A stretch of DNA of 26,339 nt from Hondaea fermentalgiana (lineage: Eukaryota; Sar; Bigyra; Thraustochytrida; Thraustochytriidae): positions 208,199-234,537 of the forward strand of contig NPFB01000037.1 of the NCBI GenBank assembly GCA_014084085.1. The letters are read 5' to 3'. Within the stretch, counting starts at the first letter, position 1. Every line of letters starts with the position of its first letter. Shown one piece after another: positions 15,553-22,818 of this stretch. The notes beneath the pieces were generated by a model, which saw only the letters and a list, made by a program, of their open reading frames with translations, ran no database searches and had not been told where the DNA came from. The translations under genes and the position numbers were made by a program.

Positions 15553-17382
15553 TCAATGAAGCGCGGGGAGACGTCCTGGCTGGCCTCGAAAATGTCGCTG
15601 CTGCTGCTGCTGCTGCTGTAAATGCTGTAGTTGCTGCAAATAATGGTACTTCCAAGGCAGTTGGGATTGCTTGCCGACAAAAGCTACGCCTTGGGGAACC
15701 AGTTTGGCATCGATTCGAGTGCCCCCGGGCACAACAGGCCCTAACAGAGCTGCTGAATTTTTTCGTGCAGACTTTGTCCTTTTCTTGGTTGATGACTTTG
15801 CCCGCGTCCGAGTCAAGCGCCCCGAAAGGAGAAGTCGCAAGTTTTCGACTGTTCTAAAGGTGGATCTTGGTACACGGGATTGCGGATTGCCGCCGCAAAG
15901 ATCAAGCAGCGCAACGCCACATGCTTTGCCCACGTCTCGCCACTCCGCCGGGCTATACTTGATACTGGATGCCGGCTCGGAAAAGATTCGCTCGGGCGAG
16001 GGCGGGCGTTTCGGTGTGTCATTCGACTCTTGGAGACGGGAATCCTCTTCTCGTCGTGCCCGTGCAGCTGCCGGAACCTCGTTGAGCACACGTCCGCAGT
16101 TATAGTTGCATTCAAGCGTGTAGCACCGCAGAGCGCCTGTAGCGCGGAATATTCCGACACGGCCGGACCCCTCCTTGGAGACGGTTTGGTCGCGCGTGTC
16201 TCGCATGCTCATGTTGCGTTGCGAGAACGAGCAGGCTTTGATGTCAAGAAACGGCGTGTTAAGTGCAACGAGACGCGAATAGACCATGTTTTCAACCTGA
16301 GCCTCCTCGTCAGGAAAATGGTTGCCGTAAAGGAAACAACCGCGCTTTGAAGCATGAGCATGCAGGTCCAGATACATATAAAAGCGCCCACTGCGGGCAT
16401 AATAGGACGCCAGGGCGACCACAGCTGCGACCGCTGGCTGTTTGGAAGGTTTGGGGGCGTGGTAGAATCGATTCAAGTTCTGGCCAAGCGTGTCGGCCCG
16501 ATAGTGCCCGAGCGCAACGCCGTCCGGGTTGAGAATGGGAACTATCTTGAAGACAAAGGACCGGCGCAACGAGATGGAGCGAGGGTCTTTCTCGTCAAGA
16601 AGAAAGTCCAAAAGGCCGTCGAGACAGAACGAGGCCGGCGTCTCGCCAGGGTGTACGCGCGCACTAACGAAAACAATGGGTTTGCTTGGGAATTCTTTGC
16701 AGCTCGACATACGAGAACGCTCAGGGAATAGATATTGACCGTGTTCACTCTGCACATTCTGCATGTAGTCTGATTCCGGTGCAAGTGGTCCCTCGGTACT
16801 GCTTGTGATCGTAAGAATGTCCACGGGTCGATCTTGCAATGATTTTGTAAGAATTTCACGATGGAAATAAATATCGTTTCCTGGTTTTTGTGACGGCCCT
16901 GCAAACCGCGCTTGAAGCATTTGACGCCGAGCCTCCCACTCCACGAAGCTGTATGGATAGCAAAATGCGAAAAAGGTTTCCACTTGGGGACCGTGGAAAA
17001 AGATGTGTGAGAAATGCATTGAGAAGTCATCGGGACCATTGTCCTCCGTGTGCAGCGTGCCAGGGACGCGCGACCAACCAGTTCCATCAGTGCGAAAGAC
17101 TGGCTTCATGCCATTGGCGTAGAGCGCTTTCTGCATGTTCATGTGTACAATTTCAATTTCCACTTTTGCTCCGGTCGGAAGACCAGTCACACCAAAGTAA
17201 AACCACGTCCGAGAGTGCGTTTCGAATTCGGTATCTTCGCAGTCCGCGGCGGGCCAAACGCGTAGCCTGGGTCTTTGGCTCCCAGGTTTGGCATTCAGGA
17301 ACTCTGCCCCACCAAGATTACCAGCGTCAAAATTGCTCCGCACACGCGCGACGCCCAGGTCCCAACATTTTGTCGTCGTCAT
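15553..17382 (-). CDS. AGBL5: Cytosolic carboxypeptidase, CCP5/AGBL5-like (M14 family)
   Basis: A 609-residue metallocarboxypeptidase starting at ATG 17382. CCP5 enzymes remove branch-point or C-terminal glutamates from tubulin and other proteins, mainly on ciliary and centriolar microtubules. The CCP N-domain (residues 15-165) includes FDAGNLGGAEFLN, WFYFGVTGL and FFAFCYPYSF. The catalytic domain (about 170-440) has ARVHPGETPAS (Zn ligands H244, E247), NPDGVALGHYR, NLNRFY (R305), YLDLHAHASKRGCFLYGN (Zn ligand H341) and CYTLECNYNCGRVLNEVPAA (catalytic E424). All expected residues are present. YTLECNYN-GR-N-PAA best matches CCP5. The C-terminus (450-609) is basic, then Gln-rich (QQLQHLQQQQQQQ, encoded by a CTG/CAG repeat), and shorter than in vertebrate CCP5. 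Confidence 0.93.
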   Translation of the reverse strand: MTTTKCWDLGVARVRSNFDAGNLGGAEFLNAKPGSQRPRLRVWPAADCEDTEFETHSRTWFYFGVTGLPTGAKVEIEIVHMNMQKALYANGMKPVFRTDGTGWSRVPGTLHTEDNGPDDFSMHFSHIFFHGPQVETFFAFCYPYSFVEWEARRQMLQARFAGPSQKPGNDIYFHREILTKSLQDRPVDILTITSSTEGPLAPESDYMQNVQSEHGQYLFPERSRMSSCKEFPSKPIVFVSARVHPGETPASFCLDGLLDFLLDEKDPRSISLRRSFVFKIVPILNPDGVALGHYRADTLGQNLNRFYHAPKPSKQPAVAAVVALASYYARSGRFYMYLDLHAHASKRGCFLYGNHFPDEEAQVENMVYSRLVALNTPFLDIKACSFSQRNMSMRDTRDQTVSKEGSGRVGIFRATGALRCYTLECNYNCGRVLNEVPAAARARREEDSRLQESNDTPKRPPSPERIFSEPASSIKYSPAEWRDVGKACGVALLDLCGGNPQSRVPRSTFRTVENLRLLLSGRLTRTRAKSSTKKRTKSARKNSAALLGPVVPGGTRIDAKLVPQGVAFVGKQSQLPWKYHYLQQLQHLQQQQQQQRHFRGQPGRLPALH

Positions 17383-17841
17383 AACACGTGCGTTCTTTCG
17401 TCCGTGAGAGCGCGTTGAGCTCGAGGAGATTGTTCTCGCTGAAAAAGCGACAGCTGGCTCGCGAACTCCTTCTCGACGGCGTCTCTACGAGAAAAGAGTC
17501 CAAGCTGTGAATGATCCAGCGCCCTGGCCGTCGACGACTTCGAGTCTGCGTCACTTTCACCCTCCCTAAACAACGGACAGCACCGCGGTGTCTCGGTTGC
17601 TTCCCGGCTTCGCTGTGACTCCTCCTCAGCGGCGCGAACGAACAAGGCGTTGTACCGCGCGAGCAGGCAGGCGCTGTGCTGCACGCGGGACGCTCCCTGG
17701 CCAGGCAGTTTTTGTCTGGCGCCGGCGCGCGCTCGAGTTTGACTCACGCGGCAAAGTAAAACGTAAAACTGACGGCGCCGTCTTCGTGTTCGACGAAAGG
17801 AGGGAAAAAAACGAGAACAACCAAATGAAAACCAGTGCACA

Positions 17842-17849
17842 CCTTTATA
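17842..17849 (-). promoter_or_regulatory. TATA-like box (TATAAAGG)
   Basis: On the minus strand the sequence reads TATAAAGGTG. It points toward the CCP5-like gene, whose ATG is about 460 nt downstream. That is a long distance, so its use by that gene is uncertain. Confidence 0.35.
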
Positions 17850-17877
17850 GCAAGCAAGTATAGGCCTAACTGTATGT

Positions 17878-17904
17878 AAGCAAGCTAAGCAAGCAAGCAA
17901 GCAA
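17878..17904. repeat. AAGC tetramer repeat
   Basis: AAGC/AAGCT units repeat about six times. The block sits between two TAGGCCTA motifs in the intergenic region. Confidence 0.75.
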
Positions 17905-18255
17905 ACTAGGCCTATGCGAGCATCCAGCAGATGATGGCCTCGTAGATAGAATGCATGAGAGGGGATGAGACGCAGGAACAGAGCAAGAGGATAGAAAATG
18001 AAGGTAAAAGCTGCACGCACGTTTATGGAAAATGCTCTGCATCGAGCGCAGTCTAGAATGCACCTTGACTTGCCTCGTTAGAGGAAGACGGAAACCGAGC
18101 AAAGTACGTGCTGAAGGCGCATCGTCTCGTCATTCACACGCTCAGAAAATGCAAACATGCAAGCACACAAATAGAATTGTGCACGTGCAGTGCCTGCATG
18201 GACATTCTATGCGAAAAGAAGACGCGATTGAGGAGGCAGTTTGCAAAGGACCTTT

Positions 18256-18595
18256 TTAATGGCCGCCGTGCTCCGCCTGCTGCTCGAGGTGGTACTTGCG
18301 GATGCGGCCGATGTAGCGGCGGGCGTAGGTGGACTCGGTCTTGAGGTAGTCCTCAGAGAGCGAGAGCCAGCACTCAATGCCGAGGAGCTGTATGTTGCAG
18401 TAAGGGAAAATAATGCGTTAGTCAAGACCTGTTCAAGAGTAAAGGATTCGCATCCCACTGTTGCTGGCCATCAAAGCTCGCGAAACGTACCATACCAGCG
18501 ACGCCGCCGACGACCATGAAGGACTTGCCGCCCTCGGTGGAGGCAGCCTTCATGAGGCCGCTGCCAGCGTTCTTGAAGACGTGGTTAGCCGACAT
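18256..18595 (-). CDS. Small one-span membrane protein, two exons
   Basis: Joining two exons gives a clean 78-residue protein. Exon 1 is 18491-18595 (35 codons, MSANHVFKNAGSG...GGVAGM). Exon 2 is 18256-18387 (43 codons and TAA, LLGIECWLSLS...EHGGH). The intron of 103 nt (18388-18490) has a GTACGT donor, an ACAG acceptor, a branch-point-like TGACTAAC (18417-18424) and a T/C-rich stretch between. Reading through the intron meets an in-frame TGA, so splicing is needed. The joined segment SFMVVGGVAGMLLGIECWL is a likely membrane helix across the splice junction. It is followed by a charged helix (TYARRYIGRIRKYHLEQQ). Size and shape resemble small subunits of mitochondrial inner-membrane complexes, but I do not recognise the family. 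It is the only clearly spliced gene in the window. Confidence 0.78.
18388..18490 (-). other. Spliceosomal intron, 103 nt
   Basis: Minus strand: donor GTACGT directly after codon ATG, branch-point-like TGACTAAC about 30 nt from the 3' end, acceptor ACAG before CTCCTC. It falls in phase 0. Retention would end translation early. Confidence 0.78.
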
Positions 18596-19155
18596 GGTTC
18601 TTGTTTAAGGTTTCTTTCTGAAGGAGATTGAAACGTGGACCTGTGATGATGTTGAGCGTCTTCTCGTCAGCACACCGTTCTCTCAATCTCTCTTTCGCCG
18701 TCTCCCTCTGGCCTCCTTCGCACGGCTCCTTGGTTGATCCGATCTGCGAGCCGCCCTGCCAACAACGCCGCCCTTTTGTTGGCTCATCGACCTCCTTTGC
18801 GCGCGCATCTCGGCTCATCTGTACGCCCGACGAGAAGCTGGCGCGTCGCGCGGGCGTCGAGGCGGAGGGGAGAGAAGGCAGCAGGGCGGGCGGGGCTGCG
18901 GAGCCGGGGAGCCTGCGCACGCGCGCGCACGCGCAACATACCGATCTCGAGTGTACTTGGACTACTGCCCTCGTGCGCCTCTTGCTTGCTTCTTGGTCGT
19001 CAGCAGTCGGCCCTCGGCAGAATATCTGCAGTCGCATTAAGGTCTAATATACACCGGTTAAAGGGGTAGTTATTGGGTGAGTAGATCTTTTGGGTAGGGT
19101 AATAAAGAAGTAAGGCTCTATAATTTACTCGATATATCCGACTCGCATAGAATGT

Positions 19156-19177
19156 AGGCTAGGCCTAGGCCTAGCCT
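19156..19177. repeat. 22-bp perfect palindrome
   Basis: The half-site AGGCTAGGCCT is followed immediately by its exact reverse complement. It contains two overlapping TAGGCCTA octamers (19160-19167, 19166-19173). It could bind a dimeric protein or form a cruciform. Confidence 0.9.
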
Positions 19178-19209
19178 TAGGTCGAGGCCTTGTAAATGGG
19201 TGTCGAGTG

Positions 19210-19251
19210 GATGATGATGATGATGATGATGACGATGATGATGATGATGAT
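19210..19251 (+). repeat. GAT trinucleotide repeat
   Basis: Seven GAT, one GAC, six GAT. It is non-coding in this position as far as can be seen. Confidence 0.9.
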
Positions 19252-19317
19252 GGTTGAGTGGAACGATGCTGCGCAAGTTTTTCTAGGTATGCGCGGTACA
19301 CGCTTATAAATTAAAAG

Positions 19318-19355
19318 GGAGAGAGAGAGAGAACACACAGAGAGAGAGAAAGAAA
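19318..19355 (+). repeat. GA dinucleotide repeat
   Basis: Interrupted (GA)n: two blocks of GA units separated by ACACAC. It follows a TATAAATT by about 6 nt. Purine-only tracts of this type often bind GAGA-like factors in other eukaryotes, but nothing shows that here. Confidence 0.75.
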
Positions 19356-19779
19356 TTTGCATTGCTTTTGCTCTGAAACGCAAATAAAAGTATGGCACCC
19401 CACGCCGAATTGAGAATAAGGATCTGTTTTAAATCGCGAAGTTTGAAGGGCAGAGCAGTCAAGCAACGATGTTTTGAGAAGATCAAGGATAAGACGAGAA
19501 CCATTTGACGTCTTGTCTTCGGCGCGGCCTGCATCTAATTACATTTGCTATCGAGCCTGCCTAGAATGGCGATCTCTTCTTCTTTGACAAAAAGTAGTGT
19601 AGAAACGGAGTGTCTTGGCGTTGTGCGAAAGGACAGAAATAAGATCATCTTGCTTGCGGTGCTCCTTTCTCACAACGACCTGCATGGTGAACATCGTTGC
19701 ATGCTGTAGGCTACTGCTACTGGTTTGCTACCAAGATCCGAATCCCACGCTATCCGGATTCGCCATGACCGCGGAGCAG

Positions 19780-19834
19780 TTTGGCTTTGGCTTGATTTGG
19801 CTTGGCTCGGCCTGGCCCGACTTGACTTGGCCTG
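19780..19834 (+). repeat. TTTGG/CTTGG degenerate repeat before CSN4
   Basis: TTTGG, CTTTGG, CTTGA, TTTGG, CTTGG, CTCGG, CCTGG and similar pentamers run in series 30-84 nt before the CSN4 ATG. It resembles the block upstream of the Ulp1-like gene, but in the opposite orientation relative to its gene. Confidence 0.7.
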
Positions 19835-19840
19835 ACGTCT

Positions 19841-19860
19841 GAGCGAGCGAGCGAGCGAGC
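19841..19860 (+). repeat. (GAGC)5 at the CSN4 start codon
   Basis: Five exact GAGC units end three bases before the ATG of CSN4, so the repeat is almost certainly part of the mRNA leader. Confidence 0.9.
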
Positions 19861-19863
19861 GAC

Positions 19864-21111
19864 ATGGCGGAAGCCGCTGCGCAGGCCGCAGAGGCGCGAC
19901 TAGAATCGGCCTGTTCGGGAGGGAACCCTGGCAATGCCGCCCAACTGGCCAAAGAAGCGATGACCGAGCTCGTCTCCAGCGTGAACGGCGCCTCCGGCAC
20001 TGCAGAAGAAGAAGCCGCGACCGCAGGCGTGGCAGCCGCCGTAAGGTACCTCGTGCGCGATGCCGTCGCGCTCGGCGTCTCACGACCAGCCCTTGAGCAG
20101 CTGGCCGAGGACCTGCACTCTTTGCCAGGCGACAAGGTCGAGACCGTGGCCCAAGAGACACTCCGCGCTCTCGCAGAGCGGCGCAGTGTTTTCGAGGAGG
20201 TTGAAGCCAAGATTCGTGAATTATTGGGCGCCGTCCTGGCCGAAAAGGAACTCTACGTCGATGCAGCGCGCGTTCTGAGCGCCATCAATATGGAGGACGC
20301 CCGGCACTCCGACGCCCAAAAGGCGGAACAGTACGTCCGGATCACGGAGCTCTTCCTCGAGGCGGACGAGACTGTCGAGGCTGAGCGCTTCGTCAATCGT
20401 GCAAGTCAATACATCTACACGTGCGACCCGCTCGTTCAAGTGCGGCACAAGGTATCCTATGCAAGAATTTTGGACGCAAAGCGTCGCTTTCTGGACGCCG
20501 CACATAGGTACTACAAGCTGTCGTCTGAGTCCGCCATGGTGGACGGCAAAACTGTCGCCGAGGAGGATCTCATGCATTTGTTGTCAAAATCAGTCACTTG
20601 CGCAATTCTCGCAAGCGCTGGCCCGCAGCGTCAGCGCATGCTCAACCTTTTGTACAAAGACGAGCGATCTCGAACGCTCACCACATCGTGGATGGTTTTG
20701 GAGAAAATGTACATGCAGCGTATTCTCACAAATGCAGAAATTGCCGTCTTTGAGCAGCAGCTCGAGCCGCACCAAAAGGCCATTCTTGCCGACGGGTCTA
20801 CCGTACTTGAGCGGGCTGTGCTCGAGCACAACGTCTTAGCGGCCACAAAGATTTATGCGAATGTATCCTTTGCAGAACTTGCCAAGCTGCTCAACATTGA
20901 ACAGACGCGCGCAGAGTCGGTTGCCTCGACGATGATCAAAGAGAAACGTATGCAGGGTACGATTGATCAAGTTGATGGCGTCCTGGACTTTGCGGCTGAG
21001 GAGGACGATCCTCTTATTTCATTTGATGCCCGGATTCAGCATCTCTGTCACGCGGTCAACGGCGTTCTTGACCAGATTGAAAAGACACACCCAGGATTTG
21101 TTGCTCAGTAA
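19864..21111 (+). CDS. CSN4: COP9 signalosome complex subunit 4
   Basis: A 415-residue PCI-domain protein, close to the usual CSN4 length of about 406. ATG at 19864 (gacATGG). CSN4 is a scaffold subunit of the COP9 signalosome, which removes NEDD8 from cullins and so controls cullin-RING ubiquitin ligases in nucleus and cytosol. The N-terminal two-thirds is a helical-repeat array, with LFLEADETVEAERFVNRASQ, then RYYKLS. The C-terminal part has the diagnostic run LEKMYMQRIL, LEPHQKAILADGSTVLERAVLEHN, SFAELAKLLNI, AESVASTMIKEKRMQGTIDQ and a terminal helix with HLCHAVNGVLDQI. No other CSN subunit is in the window. Its 3' end converges with the methyltransferase gene. Confidence 0.95.
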   Translation: MAEAAAQAAEARLESACSGGNPGNAAQLAKEAMTELVSSVNGASGTAEEEAATAGVAAAVRYLVRDAVALGVSRPALEQLAEDLHSLPGDKVETVAQETLRALAERRSVFEEVEAKIRELLGAVLAEKELYVDAARVLSAINMEDARHSDAQKAEQYVRITELFLEADETVEAERFVNRASQYIYTCDPLVQVRHKVSYARILDAKRRFLDAAHRYYKLSSESAMVDGKTVAEEDLMHLLSKSVTCAILASAGPQRQRMLNLLYKDERSRTLTTSWMVLEKMYMQRILTNAEIAVFEQQLEPHQKAILADGSTVLERAVLEHNVLAATKIYANVSFAELAKLLNIEQTRAESVASTMIKEKRMQGTIDQVDGVLDFAAEEDDPLISFDARIQHLCHAVNGVLDQIEKTHPGFVAQ

Positions 21112-21394
21112 ACTTTGCGCAGCGGCGCTCAGCGTGGGTCTGTTATTGCAGAGAAAGCGTGCTCGACACGTGCAGCATCGATCGCAGCGCAGCAAATACG
21201 TTGTCAACGCTGCATAGACGACTCACATGTCAATGCAAGGACAGACTACTGTGCTCTCGCCTAGGAGAAAAGTTCTAAGAAAGCTTCTAACGTCAAATTC
21301 AATCTATTGTTCAAATGAATCTACCACGCCATTTTTCTTTCGTCTGGAAATGGCAGCTGCGGCAGTCAATGCCTCCTGTCTGTACGATATTTTG
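21112..21394. other. Convergent 3' region
   Basis: 283 bp between the ends of CSN4 (+) and the methyltransferase (-). No gene or clear repeat is seen. Confidence 0.5.
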
Positions 21395-22306
21395 TTAATG
21401 GTGATGCACCTTGTAGATAAATTTTGGCCCTCGGTCACCGCTCCGGCGAGCCATCTGATGTCGCTTTTGCTTTGTGAAAATGTATACGTGGAGACCCACA
21501 CTTTCGTCCGTTGATAAGTGAAGATTGATTTGCCAAATGGATGGAGATTCCTTATCTCTTTCGCTGAGAGCCTCAATGATACGCTCGTGGAAAGTGAGGT
21601 CCTTGTCGGGATGCATTTGCGTAACAAGCAGAAATGAGCCCCCAGGCTGTAGTGTGAATGCGACTTGCTGAAGGATTCCCACTGCGATATTTTCACCATC
21701 AGGGGCGTGCAAGATGGCATCCATGGTCATTTTATCAATGTACATATCCACTGAGTCTTTTTCGAATCGGTCCGTGAGCTTTGTGAGATCGAGCTGCTCG
21801 AAAGACACAGAAGCGTGCAGCTCGCGCTCGCGTGCCTTCGTCTGCATTGTCTTGGCGGCACTGGCTGCGAGGTCGACGCCCAAAAGTTTGCAAGTGTCCC
21901 ACCCATCCTCCGCCATGTCGAAGAGCATCTCGCTCACCCCACAGCCGAGGTCGACGACAATGGGGGGCTTTTCATCGTCCTTGGCTCTTTGTCGGGGACG
22001 AAGTGGCGCCAGTAGCGGTTCGAGCTCCTCATACGAAAATCCCCACTCGTCCGTCTCGTTCTCCGTGGTCTCCCGCGCATACCTTCCCTCCCAGTAATTT
22101 GCGTCCTCGTACGGCCTGGGCTCGTCGTCCTCGCCGACCTTCGCGGCCTTCTCCTCTTGCTTTTCAGCATCCAGCTTGTCATCCTTTTGATCTTCTCCCT
22201 TGGGTCTGCCGTTCCCCGATGCGTCTTCGTTCGACTCGGACTTATCCTCCTGGTTCTCGGCGACCTCGTCGCGCTTCTGCCGCTTGGGCGCTCGTCGCGG
22301 CGCCAT
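21395..22306 (-). CDS. Class I methyltransferase, METTL13/EEF1AKMT4-like
   Basis: A 303-residue SAM-dependent methyltransferase. I chose the ATG at 22306 (MAPRRAPKRQKR) because the frame upstream to an ATG at 22672 gives Arg-rich sequence without family features and would run through the divergent promoter. Residues 1-65 are highly charged, with an NLS-like KRQKR. Residues 70-95 (YWEGRYARETTENETDEWGFSYEEL) are the family lead-in. Motif I is VVDLGCGVSEML (117-128), motif II is LLGVDLAASA, the acidic loop is FEQLDLTKL, and the post-II segment is DMYIDKMTMDAILHA, comparable to DKGTLDA in METTL12/13 and EEF1AKMT4. These relatives methylate lysines, notably in eEF1A; the same target here is inference. 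The MTM in place of GTL in that motif is unusual. Ends with three His. Confidence 0.87.
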   Translation of the reverse strand: MAPRRAPKRQKRDEVAENQEDKSESNEDASGNGRPKGEDQKDDKLDAEKQEEKAAKVGEDDEPRPYEDANYWEGRYARETTENETDEWGFSYEELEPLLAPLRPRQRAKDDEKPPIVVDLGCGVSEMLFDMAEDGWDTCKLLGVDLAASAAKTMQTKARERELHASVSFEQLDLTKLTDRFEKDSVDMYIDKMTMDAILHAPDGENIAVGILQQVAFTLQPGGSFLLVTQMHPDKDLTFHERIIEALSERDKESPSIWQINLHLSTDESVGLHVYIFTKQKRHQMARRSGDRGPKFIYKVHHH

Positions 22307-22335
22307 GCTCTTTACGATTCGGATACACGCCTGGC

Positions 22336-22351
22336 CAGCCAGCCAGCCAGC
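22336..22351. repeat. (AGCC)4 near methyltransferase start
   Basis: Four exact AGCC units (GGCT on the coding strand) lie 30-45 nt upstream of the methyltransferase ATG, in its leader or core promoter. Confidence 0.85.
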
Positions 22352-22771
22352 CTCCCGAGTCCCGACGAAACCGGCACGCCAGGGCCTGCACGCGCACGGA
22401 CGCCGGGGTCGCCAGCACTGGCGGCGCGCGTTGCGTTCTCGCTCGCTTTGGTCGCGTCGGGAAACTTGCTCGCCTGCTTGCTCAAGGTTGACGCTGCTTT
22501 TTGGGTGGTGGCGGCTACCTCCGTCGTGGCGCACCTGAAGATGCGGGTCTCTTTGACCCATCATGGCGAGGCGAAGGAAGGGTCTCTTTATTATTATATC
22601 AGCCAGGCCACTGCCAGTGGGTGCGCGGCGATTGCGAGCGAGCAAAGACGCAAGACGGACGTGCGCTTGCATCGCGTCTCAGCGCATCGCGTCGCATCGT
22701 ATAGCATTGCGCTGCGTGGAGTGAAGTCTCTGCGCGAGCGAGAGGACCACGGACGCACTTACGAGGCGAGG

Positions 22772-22811
22772 TGAGCTGAGCTGAGCTGAGCTGAGCTGAG
22801 CTGAGCTGAGC
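22772..22811 (+). repeat. (TGAGC)8 before the CobW start codon
   Basis: Eight exact copies of TGAGC (40 bp) end seven bases before the ATG at 22819. It contains an AGCT palindrome at every junction. Confidence 0.95.
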
Positions 22812-22818
22812 TGGGATC

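Larger units (their letters stand above)
17383..18255. promoter_or_regulatory. Upstream region of CCP5-like gene and 3' side of the small gene
   Basis: About 0.9 kb with no supported gene. One minus-strand open frame (17379-18020) has no ATG. The region has a minus-strand TATA-like TATAAAGG (17842-17849), AAGC tetramer repeats (17878-17904), and two copies of TAGGCCTA (17861-17868, 17907-17914). Two minus-strand genes flank it, so it holds the 3' end of the small two-exon gene and the promoter and leader of the CCP5-like gene. Confidence 0.5.
18596..19863. promoter_or_regulatory. Long divergent intergenic region, 1.27 kb
   Basis: Lies between the small gene (-) and CSN4 (+). Open frames here have no recognisable content. 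From left to right it holds a pyrimidine-rich leader; a CpG-rich block (about 18825-18940); an AT-richer block (19040-19500) with a 22-bp palindrome, a GAT repeat, a TATA-like TATAAATT (19305-19312) and a GA repeat; then TTTGG and GAGC repeats just before CSN4. A small non-coding RNA cannot be excluded, but none is recognised. Confidence 0.5.
22307..22818. promoter_or_regulatory. Divergent promoter region with tandem repeats at both ends
   Basis: 512 bp between the start codons of the methyltransferase (-) and the CobW protein (+). An AGCC repeat lies about 30 nt upstream of the minus gene and a TGAGC repeat abuts the plus gene. Between them lie GCATC/GCGTC pentamer-like strings (about 22660-22735) and an AT-rich TTATTATTATAT. 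No separate gene is supported. Confidence 0.6.

Noticed and set aside
17379..18020. Minus-strand 213-codon frame ending in an ATGA overlap with the CCP5 start
   Set aside because: Opens with GTG and contains no ATG at all. The overlap looked like coupled translation but is probably chance in leader DNA.
18628..19069. Overlapping open frames upstream of the small gene
   Set aside because: Arg/Ala/Ser-rich readings of CpG-rich promoter DNA, with no conserved motif.
22307..22672. N-terminal extension of the methyltransferase to an ATG at 22672
   Set aside because: Gives Arg/Trp-rich sequence without family features and would occupy the divergent promoter, including the AGCC repeat. The ATG at 22306 is preferred.
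22772..22811. TGAGC repeat considered as a CRISPR-like or telomere-like array
   Set aside because: Unit is 5 bp with no spacers and is not a known telomere unit; a simple microsatellite.
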